Source: Pseudomonas gozinkensis (GTDB lineage: Bacteria > Pseudomonadota > Gammaproteobacteria > Pseudomonadales > Pseudomonadaceae). From it: a stretch of 64,000 bases of DNA. The stretch lies in assembly GCF_014863585.1 (NCBI RefSeq), contig NZ_CP062253.1:1762501-1826500 (forward strand), written 5' to 3'. Below, one piece after another: positions 35,652 through 45,529 of this stretch. The notes beneath the pieces were generated by a model, which ran no database searches, had not been told where the DNA came from, and saw nothing but the letters and a program-made list of their open reading frames with translations. How positions within the stretch are numbered: position 1 is the stretch's first letter; each line of letters starts with the position of its first letter. Both the position numbers and the translations under genes were made by a program.

Positions 35652-37048
35652 AGGTCATGGGCATCAAGGTTCTGCTGGTCGAGGATGACCGCTCGTTGCG
35701 CGAAGCGCTGGCCGATACGCTGTTGCTGGCCGGTCACGACTATCATGCGGTGGGTTCGGCCGAAGAGGCGCTGAACGCCGTCGAGCGCGAAGCGTTCAGT
35801 CTGGTGGTCAGCGACGTCAACATGCCGGGCATGGACGGTCATCAATTGCTCGGTCTGCTGCGTGCGCGGCAACCGCAATTACCGGTGCTGCTGATGACCG
35901 CCCATGGCGCGGTCGAGCGCGCGGTCGATGCTATGCGCCAGGGCGCGGCGGATTATCTGGTCAAACCGTTCGAACCCAAGGCTTTGCTGGACCTGGTGGC
36001 ACGTCACGCGTTGGGCAGCCTTGGCACCAGTGACGCCGAAGGGCCGGTCGCGGTCGAGCCGGCCAGCGCTCAGTTGCTGGATCTGGCGGCGCGGGTCGCT
36101 CGCAGCGACTCCACCGTGCTGATTTCCGGCGAGTCCGGCACCGGCAAGGAAGTGCTGGCGCGCTACATCCACCAGCAATCCCATCGCGCCAGTCAGCCGT
36201 TCATTGCGATCAACTGTGCGGCGATCCCCGACAACATGCTCGAAGCCACCCTGTTCGGTCACGAAAAAGGCTCGTTCACTGGCGCCATCGCGGCCCAGGC
36301 CGGCAAGTTCGAACAGGCGGACGGCGGCACCATTCTGCTCGATGAAATTTCCGAAATGCCTCTGGGCCTGCAAGCCAAGCTGCTGCGGGTGTTGCAGGAG
36401 CGGGAAGTGGAGCGGGTCGGCGCACGCAAGCCGATCACCCTCGATATCCGCGTGGTCGCGACCACCAACCGTGATCTGGCCGGTGAAGTGGCGGCGGGGC
36501 GGTTCCGAGAAGACCTCTATTATCGTCTGTCGGTATTTCCCCTGGCCTGGCGTCCGTTGCGCGAGCGCACCGCCGATATCCTGCCGCTGGCCGAGCGTCT
36601 GTTGGCCAAACACGTCAATAAAATGAAGCATGCGATGGCGAAGTTTTCGCCCGAGGCGCAGGCGTGCCTGATCGGTTATCCGTGGCCGGGTAATGTGCGC
36701 GAGCTGGATAACGCGGTCCAGCGGGCCTTGATTCTCCAGCAGGGCGGGTTGATCCAGCCGCAGGATTTCTGTCTTTCCGGGCCTGCGTTGTTCGCCCCAT
36801 TGCCGGCGGCAGTGCCGGTTGCGCCGGTCATTCGTGAAGTGGAAATCGAGGCGGATTCGGCCGGGGCGCTGGGTGATGACCTGCGTCGCCGCGAGTTCCA
36901 GATGATCATCGACACCCTGCGTACCGAGCGCGGTCGGCGCAAGGAGGCGGCCGAAAAACTCGGCATCAGCCCGCGCACCCTGCGTTACAAACTGGCGCAG
37001 ATGCGCGATGCGGGTATGGATGTCGAAGGCTACCTGTTCGCGACCTGA
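35648..37048 (+). CDS. fleR: Flagellar response regulator FleR (sigma54 activator)
   Basis: 466 residues from the overlapping GTG at 35648; an ATG 9 bases on (35657) is an alternative. An intact receiver domain has Asp56 in SDVNMPGMDG. The AAA+ domain follows with GESGTGKE and then GSFTGA at 208-213 instead of the usual GAFTGA in the sigma54-contact loop. The C-terminal helix-turn-helix (RRKEAAEKLGISPRTLRYKLAQMRDAG) binds DNA. FleR, phosphorylated by FleS, activates class III flagellar promoters. It is followed by the sigma54 promoter of fliE. Confidence 0.95.
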   Translation: MKVMGIKVLLVEDDRSLREALADTLLLAGHDYHAVGSAEEALNAVEREAFSLVVSDVNMPGMDGHQLLGLLRARQPQLPVLLMTAHGAVERAVDAMRQGAADYLVKPFEPKALLDLVARHALGSLGTSDAEGPVAVEPASAQLLDLAARVARSDSTVLISGESGTGKEVLARYIHQQSHRASQPFIAINCAAIPDNMLEATLFGHEKGSFTGAIAAQAGKFEQADGGTILLDEISEMPLGLQAKLLRVLQEREVERVGARKPITLDIRVVATTNRDLAGEVAAGRFREDLYYRLSVFPLAWRPLRERTADILPLAERLLAKHVNKMKHAMAKFSPEAQACLIGYPWPGNVRELDNAVQRALILQQGGLIQPQDFCLSGPALFAPLPAAVPVAPVIREVEIEADSAGALGDDLRRREFQMIIDTLRTERGRRKEAAEKLGISPRTLRYKLAQMRDAGMDVEGYLFAT

Positions 37049-37099
37049 CGGGTGGCGCAAACGTTTGAAACGGCTTTTCTGAAAGCGGTGCCCATGAGC

Positions 37100-37115
37100 T
37101 GGCACCGTTGTTGCT
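37100..37115 (+). promoter_or_regulatory. sigma54 promoter of the fliE operon
   Basis: TGGCACCGTTGTTGCT matches TGGCACG-N4-TTGCW at all but one informative position, 62 bases before fliE. A CAAGAGAG ribosome site follows near the start codon. Confidence 0.88.
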
Positions 37116-37176
37116 AACACCTGAGTACCCGCCGAGTGAGTGTCAAAAAATTGCGGGCCGCCCAAGAGAGTAGACC

Positions 37177-37506
37177 ATGAGCCAAGGTATTGAATTTAAT
37201 CGGTTGATGATGGACATGAAGGCCATGCAAATGGACGCCATGTCGAAGCCGAAATCGACTTCCGCTGTCCCGGAAGTGGCAGGCAGCAGCTTTTCCGACA
37301 TGCTCGGTCAGGCCATCAACAAAGTCAGTGATACCCAGCAGGCGTCGACTCAGTTGGCCAACGCATTTGAAATCGGCAAGAGCGGCGTCGATCTGACGGA
37401 CGTGATGATTGCCTCGCAGAAAGCCAGCGTGTCGTTCCAGGCCCTGACCCAGGTGCGTAACAAGCTGGTTCAGGCTTATCAAGACATCATGCAGATGCCG
37501 GTTTAA
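37177..37506 (+). CDS. fliE: Flagellar hook-basal body protein FliE
   Basis: 109 residues. FliE is the adaptor between the MS ring and the rod and is among the first exported substrates. The C-terminal half ([72 protein letters not shown]) is the FliE domain with the usual ending. The N-terminal 35 residues are Met/Lys-rich and variable. First gene of the fliEFGHIJ operon, 15 bases ahead of fliF. Confidence 0.96.
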   Translation: MSQGIEFNRLMMDMKAMQMDAMSKPKSTSAVPEVAGSSFSDMLGQAINKVSDTQQASTQLANAFEIGKSGVDLTDVMIASQKASVSFQALTQVRNKLVQAYQDIMQMPV

Positions 37507-37521
37507 GGACGAGATTGAGTC

Positions 37522-39309
37522 ATGGCAGAAGCAGTCGCCGATAACGTTCCGGCCAAGGCCACCCCGATAGACGGCAAACCGCCGCTGTTCGGCCTGTCCT
37601 TCCTGGAAAACCTCTCCGAGATGACCGTGCTGCGTCAGGTGGGCCTGTTGGTCGGCCTGGCCGCGAGCGTGGCGATTGGCTTTGCCGTGGTGCTGTGGTC
37701 GCAGCAACCGGACTACCGGCCTCTGTACGGCAGCCTTGCCGGCATGGACGCCAAGCAGGTCATGGACACCCTGGCCGCCGCCGACATTCCCTACACCGTC
37801 GAACCGAATTCCGGCGCCTTGCTGGTCAAGGCCGATGACCTGTCCCGTGCGCGTCTCAAGCTCGCGGCCGCTGGTGTCACTCCCAGCGACGGCAACATCG
37901 GTTTTGAAATCCTCGACAAGGAACAGGGTCTGGGCACCAGCCAGTTCATGGAAGCGACCCGTTATCGTCGCGGCCTCGAAGGCGAGCTGGCCCGCACCAT
38001 TTCGAGCCTGAACAACGTCAAGGGCGCGCGCGTTCACCTGGCGATTCCGAAAAGCTCGGTGTTCGTGCGTGACGAACGCAAGCCAAGCGCTTCGGTACTG
38101 GTCGAACTGTACTCCGGTCGTTCGCTGGAGCCAGGCCAGGTCGTTGCCATCATCAACCTGGTGGCGACCTCCGTTCCCGAGCTGAGCAAATCGCAGATCA
38201 CCGTCGTCGACCAGAAGGGCAACCTGCTGTCGGATCAGGCGGAAAACTCCGAAATGACCATGGCCGGCAAGCAGTTCGACTACAGCCGCCGCATGGAAAG
38301 CATGCTCACCCAGCGCGTGCACAACATTCTGCAACCGGTACTGGGCAACGATCGCTACAAGGCTGAAGTGTCGGCCGACGTTGATTTCAGTGCCGTCGAA
38401 TCGACCGCCGAGCAGTTCAACCCGGATCAACCGGCCCTGCGCAGCGAACAGTCGGTCAACGAACAACGCACCGCCAGCAATGGCCCGCAAGGTGTGCCGG
38501 GTGCCCTGAGCAACCAGCCACCGTCGCCGGCTTCGGCGCCGCAAACCACCGGTGGCGCAGCCGCGCCGGCGAGCATGGTGCAACCTGGCCAGCCACTGGT
38601 TGATGCCAACGGTCAGCAGATCATGGACCCGGCCACCGGCCAGCCGATGCTCGCGCCGTACCCGGCGGACAAGCGTCAACAATCCACCAAAAACTTCGAA
38701 CTCGACCGTTCCATCAGCCACACCAAGCAGCAGCAGGGTCGCCTGAATCGTCTGTCGGTGTCGGTGGTGGTGGACGATCAGGTCAAGATCAACCCGGCCA
38801 ACGGCGAAACCACCCGTGCACCGTGGAGCGCCGACGAATTGGCGCGCTTCACCCGTCTGGTACAGGACGCCGTCGGTTTCGACGCCAGCCGTGGCGACAG
38901 CGTCAGCGTGATCAACATGCCGTTCTCCGCCGAGCGCGGCGAAGTGATCGCCGACATTCCGTTCTACTCCCAGCCATGGTTCTGGGACATCGTCAAACAA
39001 GTGCTGGGTGTGTTGTTCATCCTGGTGCTGGTGTTCGGCGTGCTGCGTCCGGTGCTCAACAACATCACCGGTGGCGGCAAAAGCAAGGAGCTGGCCGGTC
39101 TGGGCGGCGACATGGAACTCGGTGGCATGGGCGGTCTGGACGGTGAACTGTCCAACGATCGCGTCAGCCTCGGCGGCCCGACCAGCATCCTGCTGCCGAG
39201 CCCGAGCGAGGGTTATGACGCTCAGTTGAACGCAATCAAGAGTCTGGTGGCAGAAGACCCGGGTCGTGTGGCCCAGGTCGTGAAAGAGTGGATTAACGCA
39301 GATGAGTGA
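37522..39309 (+). CDS. fliF: Flagellar MS-ring protein FliF
   Basis: 595 residues. FliF forms the MS ring in the inner membrane, the base of the motor and export gate. A membrane segment (about 41-63, GLLVGLAASVAIGFAVVLW) follows a short cytoplasmic end. The YscJ/FliF ring-building domains lie at about 65-300, then a long Pro/Ala/Gln-rich loop (about 305-385). A second membrane segment is VLGVLFILVLVFGVL (about 495-512), and a cytoplasmic tail with conserved LVAEDPGRVAQVVKEWI binds FliG. The stop overlaps fliG by 8 bases. Confidence 0.97.
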   Translation: MAEAVADNVPAKATPIDGKPPLFGLSFLENLSEMTVLRQVGLLVGLAASVAIGFAVVLWSQQPDYRPLYGSLAGMDAKQVMDTLAAADIPYTVEPNSGALLVKADDLSRARLKLAAAGVTPSDGNIGFEILDKEQGLGTSQFMEATRYRRGLEGELARTISSLNNVKGARVHLAIPKSSVFVRDERKPSASVLVELYSGRSLEPGQVVAIINLVATSVPELSKSQITVVDQKGNLLSDQAENSEMTMAGKQFDYSRRMESMLTQRVHNILQPVLGNDRYKAEVSADVDFSAVESTAEQFNPDQPALRSEQSVNEQRTASNGPQGVPGALSNQPPSPASAPQTTGGAAAPASMVQPGQPLVDANGQQIMDPATGQPMLAPYPADKRQQSTKNFELDRSISHTKQQQGRLNRLSVSVVVDDQVKINPANGETTRAPWSADELARFTRLVQDAVGFDASRGDSVSVINMPFSAERGEVIADIPFYSQPWFWDIVKQVLGVLFILVLVFGVLRPVLNNITGGGKSKELAGLGGDMELGGMGGLDGELSNDRVSLGGPTSILLPSPSEGYDAQLNAIKSLVAEDPGRVAQVVKEWINADE

Positions 39310-40321
39310 TAACCGAGCCGCCGTCGCCAAACTGTCCCGGGTCGATAAAGCCGCGATTCTGCTGCTGTCCCTGGGTTCGACCGATGCCGCACAAGTGCTG
39401 CGCCACATGGGCCCCAAAGAGGTTCAGCGAGTCGGTGTGGCCATGGCCCAGATGGGCAACGTTCACCGTGAGCAGGTCGAGCAGGTCATGAGCGAGTTCG
39501 TCGACATCGTCGGCGACCAGACCAGCCTGGGTGTCGGCTCCGACGACTACGTGCGCAAAATGCTTACCCAGGCCCTGGGTGAAGACAAGGCCAACGGCCT
39601 GATCGACCGCATTCTGCTGGGCGGCAACACCAGTGGCCTCGACAGCCTTAAATGGATGGAGCCGCGCGCTGTTGCCGACGTGATCCGTTACGAGCACCCG
39701 CAGATCCAGGCGATCGTGGTCGCGTACCTCGATCCGGATCAGGCCGGTGAAGTGCTGGGCAACTTCGACCACAAGGTGCGTCTGGACATCATCCTGCGCG
39801 TCTCGTCGTTGAACACCGTGCAGCCGGCCGCGCTGAAAGAATTGAACCAGATCCTCGAGAAGCAGTTCTCCGGCAACTCGAACGCCTCGCGCACCACCTT
39901 GGGTGGCATCAAGCGGGCGGCGGACATCATGAACTTCCTCGACAGCTCGATCGAAGGCCAGCTCATGGATTCGATCCGCGAAGTCGACGAAGACCTGTCC
40001 GGTCAGATCGAAGACCTCATGTTCGTGTTCAACAACCTGGCCGATGTCGACGACCGCGGTATCCAGGCGCTGTTGCGCGAAGTCTCTTCCGACGTGCTGG
40101 TGCTGGCCCTCAAGGGTTCGGACGAAGGCGTCAAGGAGAAGATTTTCAAGAACATGTCCAAGCGTGCCGCCGAACTGCTGCGCGACGACCTCGAGGCCAA
40201 GGGCCCGGTGCGCGTCAGCGACGTGGAGACCGCGCAGAAGGAAATCCTCACCATCGCCCGCCGTATGGCCGAAGCCGGAGAAATCGTGCTCGGTGGCAAG
40301 GGCGGCGAGGAAATGATCTAA
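39302..40321 (+). CDS. fliG: Flagellar motor switch protein FliG
   Basis: 339 residues. FliG couples the MS ring to the stator and sets rotation direction. The N-terminal domain begins KLSRVDKAAILLLSLGSTDAAQVLRHMGPKEVQRV. The middle domain carries the EHPQIQAIVVAYLDPDQAGEVLGNF segment (EHPQ motif). The C-terminal torque domain includes LMFVFNNLADVDDRGIQALLREVSSDVLVLALKGSDEGVKEKIFKNMSKRAAELLRDDLEAKGPVRVSDVE with the charged residues that face the stator. Length and order are standard. Confidence 0.97.
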   Translation: MSDNRAAVAKLSRVDKAAILLLSLGSTDAAQVLRHMGPKEVQRVGVAMAQMGNVHREQVEQVMSEFVDIVGDQTSLGVGSDDYVRKMLTQALGEDKANGLIDRILLGGNTSGLDSLKWMEPRAVADVIRYEHPQIQAIVVAYLDPDQAGEVLGNFDHKVRLDIILRVSSLNTVQPAALKELNQILEKQFSGNSNASRTTLGGIKRAADIMNFLDSSIEGQLMDSIREVDEDLSGQIEDLMFVFNNLADVDDRGIQALLREVSSDVLVLALKGSDEGVKEKIFKNMSKRAAELLRDDLEAKGPVRVSDVETAQKEILTIARRMAEAGEIVLGGKGGEEMI

Positions 40322-40325
40322 GCCC

Positions 40326-41132
40326 ATGGACAAGCATGACGACGATGTGACGGACCTGATCCGTGCCCGGGACGTCCGCGGTTTCGATACCTGGGCCTTG
40401 CCCAGCTTCGACCCGCCGAAACCCGAGCCCGAGCCGGAACCGGAGCCCGAACCGCCGGAAATGGAAGAAGTGCCGCTGGAAGAAGTCCAGCCACTGACTC
40501 TGGAAGAACTCGAAAGCATCCGTCAGGAGGCCTACAACGAGGGCTTCGCCATCGGCGAAAAGGAAGGCTTTCACAGCGCCACCCTCAAGGTGCGCCAGGA
40601 AGCCGAAGTGGTCCTGACGGCCAAGGTCGAGAGCCTTGAGCAACTGATGGGCCACCTGTTCGAGCCCATCGCCGAGCAAGACACACAAATCGAAAAGTCG
40701 CTGGTCGACCTCGTGCAACACATCGCCCGTCAGGTGATCCAGCGCGAACTGGCCATCGACTCGACGCAGATCGAACACGTCATGCGCGACGCGCTCAAGC
40801 TGTTGCCGCTGGGCGTGGGCAACGTGCGGCTGTACGTCAATCCGCAGGATTTCGAACAGGTCAAGGCCCTGCGCGAACGTCATGAGGAAACCTGGCGCAT
40901 CGTCGAGGACGAAACCCTGCTGCCGGGCGGTTGCAGGGTCGAGACCGACCACAGCCGGATCGACGCCAGCATCGAAACCCGCGTCAGCCAGGTCATGGCC
41001 AAGCTGTTCGACCAGTTGCACGAGCAGGCCCTGCACCCGTCCGAACCGGACTTGAGCCTCGACTTGCCGGAAGCGCCAAAACCGGCACCGGTCGCAGAAG
41101 AGCCGCTCGCGGACGCCCCCGATGCGCCTTGA
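40326..41132 (+). CDS. fliH: Flagellar assembly protein FliH
   Basis: 268 residues, a soluble negative regulator and carrier of the export ATPase FliI. The N-terminus contains a Pro-Glu-rich stretch (about 35-50, alternating Pro and Glu) typical of Pseudomonas FliH. A helical dimerisation stalk (about 60-130) precedes the FliI-binding C-terminal domain ([27 protein letters not shown]). The stop overlaps fliI by 11 bases. Confidence 0.94.
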   Translation: MDKHDDDVTDLIRARDVRGFDTWALPSFDPPKPEPEPEPEPEPPEMEEVPLEEVQPLTLEELESIRQEAYNEGFAIGEKEGFHSATLKVRQEAEVVLTAKVESLEQLMGHLFEPIAEQDTQIEKSLVDLVQHIARQVIQRELAIDSTQIEHVMRDALKLLPLGVGNVRLYVNPQDFEQVKALRERHEETWRIVEDETLLPGGCRVETDHSRIDASIETRVSQVMAKLFDQLHEQALHPSEPDLSLDLPEAPKPAPVAEEPLADAPDAP

Positions 41133-42480
41133 ACGCACCAGCTTCGCCAAGCGCCTGAGCACCTACGCCGAGGCCACCGAAATTGCCGGTGCGCCGATCC
41201 TCGAAGGGCGCCTGCTGCGCATGGTCGGCCTGACGCTCGAAGCCGAAGGCCTGCGCGCTGCCATGGGCACTCGCTGCATGGTGATCAACGACGACACCTA
41301 TCATCCGTCCCAGGTTGAAGCCGAAGTCATGGGCTTCTCCGGCAGCAAGGTGTTCCTGATGCCGGTCGGCAGCGTGGCCGGTATTGCCCCGGGCGCCCGC
41401 GTGGTGCCGCTGGCCGATACCGGTCGCCTGCCGATGGGCATGAGCATGCTCGGTCGCGTGCTGGACGGCGCCGGACGGGCGCTGGACGGCAAGGGCGGCA
41501 TGAAAGCCGAAGACTGGGTGCCGATGGACGGCCCGACCATCAACCCGCTCAACCGTGACCCGATCAGCGAGCCGCTGGACGTCGGCATCCGTTGCATCAA
41601 CGGTTTGCTGACGGTCGGTCGCGGTCAGCGTCTGGGCCTGTTCGCCGGTACCGGTGTCGGTAAATCGGTGCTGCTGGGCATGATGACCCGCTTCACCGAG
41701 GCCGACATCATCGTCGTCGGCCTGATCGGTGAGCGGGGTCGAGAAGTTAAAGAGTTCATCGAGCACATCCTCGGTGAAGAAGGCCTCAAGCGTTCTGTGG
41801 TAGTGGCGTCGCCTGCGGACGATGCGCCCCTGATGCGTCTGCGCGCGGCGATGTACTGCACGCGAATCGCCGAGTATTTCCGCGACAAGGGCAAGAACGT
41901 CCTGTTGCTGATGGATTCCCTGACCCGTTTCGCCCAGGCCCAGCGGGAAATCGCCCTGGCCATCGGCGAGCCGCCGGCGACCAAGGGTTATCCGCCGTCG
42001 GTATTCGCCAAACTGCCGAAACTGGTGGAGCGCGCCGGTAACGCGGAGAAGGGCGGTGGTTCGATCACTGCCTTTTACACCGTATTGTCCGAGGGCGATG
42101 ACCAGCAGGACCCGATTGCCGACTCGGCGCGAGGCGTGCTCGACGGGCACATCGTGCTGTCCCGGCGCTTGGCCGAGGAAGGGCACTACCCGGCCATTGA
42201 TATCGAAGCGTCGATCAGCCGGGTGATGCCGGCAGTCGTGGCGCCGGAACACATGCAGCGCGCGCAATACTTCAAGCAACTGTGGTCGCGCTATCAACAG
42301 AGTCGGGACCTGATCAGCGTCGGCGCCTATGTCGCTGGCGGCGATCGTGAGACCGACCTTGCCATCAATCTGCAACCGCAACTGGTCAGATACCTGCGTC
42401 AGGGTCTCAACGACAAAATCAGCCTGGGTGAAAGCGAGGCGTACCTCGAAACGATTTTCGCCCCGGCGGCCGGCGGGTAA
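41122..42480 (+). CDS. fliI: Flagellum-specific ATPase FliI
   Basis: 452 residues, F1-ATPase beta-like. It powers or primes export of flagellar subunits together with FliH and FliJ. Walker A is GTGVGKS at residues 176-182 and Walker B is [22 protein letters not shown]. The signature [20 protein letters not shown] follows. The ATG at 41122 lies inside the end of fliH. Confidence 0.97.
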   Translation: MRLERTSFAKRLSTYAEATEIAGAPILEGRLLRMVGLTLEAEGLRAAMGTRCMVINDDTYHPSQVEAEVMGFSGSKVFLMPVGSVAGIAPGARVVPLADTGRLPMGMSMLGRVLDGAGRALDGKGGMKAEDWVPMDGPTINPLNRDPISEPLDVGIRCINGLLTVGRGQRLGLFAGTGVGKSVLLGMMTRFTEADIIVVGLIGERGREVKEFIEHILGEEGLKRSVVVASPADDAPLMRLRAAMYCTRIAEYFRDKGKNVLLLMDSLTRFAQAQREIALAIGEPPATKGYPPSVFAKLPKLVERAGNAEKGGGSITAFYTVLSEGDDQQDPIADSARGVLDGHIVLSRRLAEEGHYPAIDIEASISRVMPAVVAPEHMQRAQYFKQLWSRYQQSRDLISVGAYVAGGDRETDLAINLQPQLVRYLRQGLNDKISLGESEAYLETIFAPAAGG

Positions 42481-42486
42481 CCGCTC

Positions 42487-42936
42487 ATGGCCCTGAGTCG
42501 AGCCGCGCGTCTGGCGCCGGTGGTGGACATGGCCGAGAAGGCCGAAAAAACCGCCGTGCAACGCCTGGGTTACTTTCAGGGTCAGGTGAAAGTGGCCGAG
42601 AGCAAACTCGCCGACCTCAACGCCTTTCGTCTGGATTACTCGCAGCAGTGGATCGTGCGCGGCAGCACCGGCGTGACCGGTCAATGGCTGCTGGGCTTTC
42701 AGGGCTTTCTGGCGCAACTCGACACCGCCGTCGATCAGCAACGTCAAAGCCTGCAGTGGCACCAGAACAACCTGGACAAGGCTCGCGATGCCTGGCAACA
42801 GGCATTCGCCCGGGTCGAAGGTCTGCGCAAACTTGTGCAACGCTACCGCGACGAAGCCCAGCGTGCCGAAGACAAGCGCGAACAGAAGCTGCTGGACGAG
42901 TTGTCCCAGCGGTTGCCGCGTCACGAGGCGTTTTGA
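42487..42936 (+). CDS. fliJ: Flagellar export protein FliJ
   Basis: 149 residues, almost entirely an antiparallel coiled coil rich in Gln, Arg and Glu (for example LAQLDTAVDQQRQSLQWHQNNLDKARDAWQQAFARVEGLRKL). FliJ is the gamma-like stalk inserted in the FliI hexamer and also escorts chaperones. It is 6 bases after fliI. The operon may continue into the hsb module 101 bases later. Confidence 0.93.
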   Translation: MALSRAARLAPVVDMAEKAEKTAVQRLGYFQGQVKVAESKLADLNAFRLDYSQQWIVRGSTGVTGQWLLGFQGFLAQLDTAVDQQRQSLQWHQNNLDKARDAWQQAFARVEGLRKLVQRYRDEAQRAEDKREQKLLDELSQRLPRHEAF

Positions 42937-43037
42937 CGGGCAGATCTCGCACAGATCCCGGCGTCATCGCGCCTTGCCCATGTCCCCACCAAGTGCTAAA
43001 CCTTGTACACGTTCGTCAATGACAAGGAAGCCAGTAC

Positions 43038-43337
43038 ATGTCAGTCGTTACAGAAGTCTCTCCCGACAAGAAAAAACTGACGATTTCGGTCAAGGGGCGA
43101 TTCGATTTCGCCAAGCATCAGGAATTTCGCCAATCCTACGAAAAAGAGCAGCCCGAATCGGTGATTGTCGACCTCAAGGAGGCGACCTATCTCGACAGTT
43201 CGGCGCTCGGCATGCTGCTTCTGCTGCGTGATCATGTCGGCGGTGACGATTCGGAAATCCGCGTGGTCAACAGCAGTTCCGACGTGAAGAAAATCCTCGC
43301 CATCTCCAACTTCGACAAACTGTTCGACATCAGTTGA
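43038..43337 (+). CDS. hsbA: STAS-domain anti-sigma factor antagonist (HsbA-like)
   Basis: 99 residues, a single STAS domain. KLTISVKGRFDFAKHQEFRQSY and VDLKEATYLDSSALGMLLLLRDHVGGDD contain the conserved serine that is phosphorylated (Ser54 or Ser55). In P. aeruginosa HsbA is controlled by the kinase/phosphatase HsbR and interacts with the anti-sigma factor FlgM or a diguanylate cyclase, choosing between swarming and biofilm. The next two genes, hsbR and hptB, complete that module. An AAGGAAG site precedes the ATG. Confidence 0.88.
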   Translation: MSVVTEVSPDKKKLTISVKGRFDFAKHQEFRQSYEKEQPESVIVDLKEATYLDSSALGMLLLLRDHVGGDDSEIRVVNSSSDVKKILAISNFDKLFDIS

Positions 43338-43342
43338 CGGCC

Positions 43343-45046
43343 ATGCAGCCGCAAGAGCCGCTGACGATCCTGATCGCCGAAGACAGCGCCGCCGACCGGC
43401 TGCTGTTGTCGACCATCGTCCGTCGTCAGGGGCATGAAGTGCTGACGGCCACCCATGGCGCAGAGGCGGTCGAGGCGTTTATCCGGCAAAAACCGCATCT
43501 GGTGTTGATGGACGCCATGATGCCGGTGATGGACGGATTCGAAGCGGCACGGCAGATCAAGAAGCTGGCGGGTGAAAACCTGGTGCCGATCATCTTCCTC
43601 ACGTCGCTGACGGAGAGCGAGGCACTGGCTCGTTGCCTTGAAGCTGGCGGTGACGACTTTCTGGCGAAGCCGTACAACCAGGTGATCCTTGCCGCCAAAA
43701 TCAAGGCGATGGATCGCTTGCGGCGTTTGCAGGCCACGGTTCTTCAGCAGCGCGACCTGATCGCCAGGCACCACGAGTATCTGCTCAACGAGCAGCGGGT
43801 CGCCAAGGCCGTGTTCGACAAGGTCGCGCATTCCGGTTGCCTGAGCGCCCCGAACATCCGTTACCTGCAATCGCCCTACGCGCTGTTCAATGGCGATTTG
43901 CTGTTGGCGGCCTACACCCCGGCCGGCGACATGCATGTGTTGCTCGGTGACTTCACCGGCCATGGCTTGCCGGCGGCCGTCGGCGCCATGCCGCTGGCCG
44001 AGGTGTTCTATGGCATGACCGCCAAGGGTTACGGTCTGGCCGAGACCCTGCGGGAAATGAACGCCAAGCTCAAGCGCATCCTGCCGGTGGATATGTTCTG
44101 TTGTGCGACATTGTTGTGCCTGAGTTTTCAGCGGCGCTCGGTGGAAGTCTGGAACGGCGGCATGCCCGACGGTTATCTGCATTGCCTCGCCACGGGGGAG
44201 CGCACGCCGCTGGCGGCTCGCCACCTGCCGCTGGGGGTACTCAGCCCGCAGGCCTTCGACGATCGCACCGAAGTTCACTCGATGGCGGCGGGCGATCGCG
44301 TGTTCCTGCTTTCGGACGGTGTCATCGATACCTGCGATGCCAACGATCAGTTGTTCGGTGTCGAGCGCTTGCACAAGGTATTCGCCGCCAATCGCCAGCC
44401 GGATCGTCTGTTCGGGGAAATCGAGCAGGCGTTACAGGACTTTCGCGGTGAAGCCCGGGACGATGTGAGCATGGTCGAGGTAAGTCTGCTGGAGGCCGAG
44501 CAGGTCAATCCATCGGCGCCGGTGTATTCCGACAGTGGCCAGTCCTGCCCGCTTGACTGGTCGGTGAGCTTCGAATTTCGCGGTGCCACACTCAAACGCT
44601 TCAATCCGCTGCCTTTTCTGTTGCAGTTGCTGCTGGAAGTGCATGGATTGCGGGCGCAGAGTGGCGCACTGTACAGCGTACTGGCCGAGCTTTATTCCAA
44701 CGCGCTTGAGCATGGCGTGTTGGGTCTGGATTCGAGCCTCAAGCGCGATGCGTCGGGTTTCGCCCGTTATTATGAGCAGCGCAATGCGCGTCTTGAGGCC
44801 TTGCAGGACGGTTACGTGCGCGTGCATTTGCAGGTGCGGCCGCAAGGCGAGGGCGGTTGTCTGGTGGTGCGTGTCGAGGACAGCGGCCGGGGATTCGATG
44901 TCGCGCGCGTTATGGAGCGGCCGCTCGACGGTGTCCGTCTGTCGGGACGCGGTGTCAGTCTGATCCGGCAGTTGGCCCGAAATGCGAGCTGGTCAGACGA
45001 TGGTCGCAGTGCCCGCGTGGAGTTTTTCTGGGAGGCTCTGGCATAA
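43343..45046 (+). CDS. hsbR: HsbR-like response regulator with PP2C phosphatase and kinase domains
   Basis: 567 residues from the ATG at 43343; a TTG at 43334 overlapping the hsbA stop is an alternative. Residues 1 to about 125 are a receiver domain with Asp57 in LMDAMMPVMDG. Residues about 165-385 are a SpoIIE/PP2C-type serine phosphatase (GDFTGHGLPAAVGAMPLAEVFYGMT, GDRVFLLSDGVIDTCD). Residues about 425-565 are an anti-sigma-type HATPase domain (LYSNALEHGVLGLD, VEDSGRGFDVARV). Phosphorylated by HptB, it sets the phosphorylation state of HsbA. The three-domain order is that of P. aeruginosa HsbR. Confidence 0.9.
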   Translation: MQPQEPLTILIAEDSAADRLLLSTIVRRQGHEVLTATHGAEAVEAFIRQKPHLVLMDAMMPVMDGFEAARQIKKLAGENLVPIIFLTSLTESEALARCLEAGGDDFLAKPYNQVILAAKIKAMDRLRRLQATVLQQRDLIARHHEYLLNEQRVAKAVFDKVAHSGCLSAPNIRYLQSPYALFNGDLLLAAYTPAGDMHVLLGDFTGHGLPAAVGAMPLAEVFYGMTAKGYGLAETLREMNAKLKRILPVDMFCCATLLCLSFQRRSVEVWNGGMPDGYLHCLATGERTPLAARHLPLGVLSPQAFDDRTEVHSMAAGDRVFLLSDGVIDTCDANDQLFGVERLHKVFAANRQPDRLFGEIEQALQDFRGEARDDVSMVEVSLLEAEQVNPSAPVYSDSGQSCPLDWSVSFEFRGATLKRFNPLPFLLQLLLEVHGLRAQSGALYSVLAELYSNALEHGVLGLDSSLKRDASGFARYYEQRNARLEALQDGYVRVHLQVRPQGEGGCLVVRVEDSGRGFDVARVMERPLDGVRLSGRGVSLIRQLARNASWSDDGRSARVEFFWEALA

Positions 45047-45076
45047 TCCGCGCATTCTTGATCAAGGAGTGAACAA

Positions 45077-45424
45077 GTGGCTGATACACATGTGGACCAC
45101 GAGGCGCTAAGCGCGCTGCGGGAAGTGATGGAAGACAGCTATCCGGAACTGCTGGATACCTTTCTCGCCGATTCCGAAAATCGCCTGCGGGAGTTGCAGC
45201 AGACTGCCGATGCCGATGCATTGTCCTCCGTTGCGCACAGCTTCAAGGGCAGCAGCAGCAACATGGGCGCGACCCGTCTTGCGGTGCTGTGCCAGGAGCT
45301 GGAACAGCATGCCAAAGACAAGAGCCCTTCCGAAATCATCAAACTGGTCGCCGACATCCATAGCGAGTTCGCCGATGTGCGGCCCGTTTATGTCGCCGAG
45401 CGGCAGCGCTCGCTAACGCACTGA
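45077..45424 (+). CDS. hptB: Histidine phosphotransfer protein HptB
   Basis: 115 residues from a GTG. A single HPt four-helix bundle has the phosphorylated His54 in SVAHSFKGSSSNMGA and then LAVLCQELEQHAK. In P. aeruginosa HptB collects phosphate from several hybrid kinases (RetS and others) and passes it to HsbR. Location right after hsbR, 30 bases on, supports this. AAGGAGTG lies upstream. Confidence 0.9.
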   Translation: MADTHVDHEALSALREVMEDSYPELLDTFLADSENRLRELQQTADADALSSVAHSFKGSSSNMGATRLAVLCQELEQHAKDKSPSEIIKLVADIHSEFADVRPVYVAERQRSLTH

Positions 45425-45463
45425 TTCTGCCGCCGGGCGGTTTTGCCGGAATTCTGACGAAAC

Positions 45464-45479
45464 TGGCCCGGCACTTGCA
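45464..45479 (+). promoter_or_regulatory. sigma54 promoter of fliK
   Basis: TGGCCCGGCACTTGCA keeps GG and GC at the -24 and -12 positions, 51 bases before fliK. It suggests fliK starts its own unit separate from the hsb genes. Confidence 0.75.
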
Positions 45480-45529
45480 GACATCTATCCCAACTGTACC
45501 TACGATCCCAGTGCAGCGGAGACCGAGCC

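Noticed and set aside
37114..39417. 767-codon reverse-strand frame over fliE and fliF
   Set aside because: Antisense shadow of well-identified genes.
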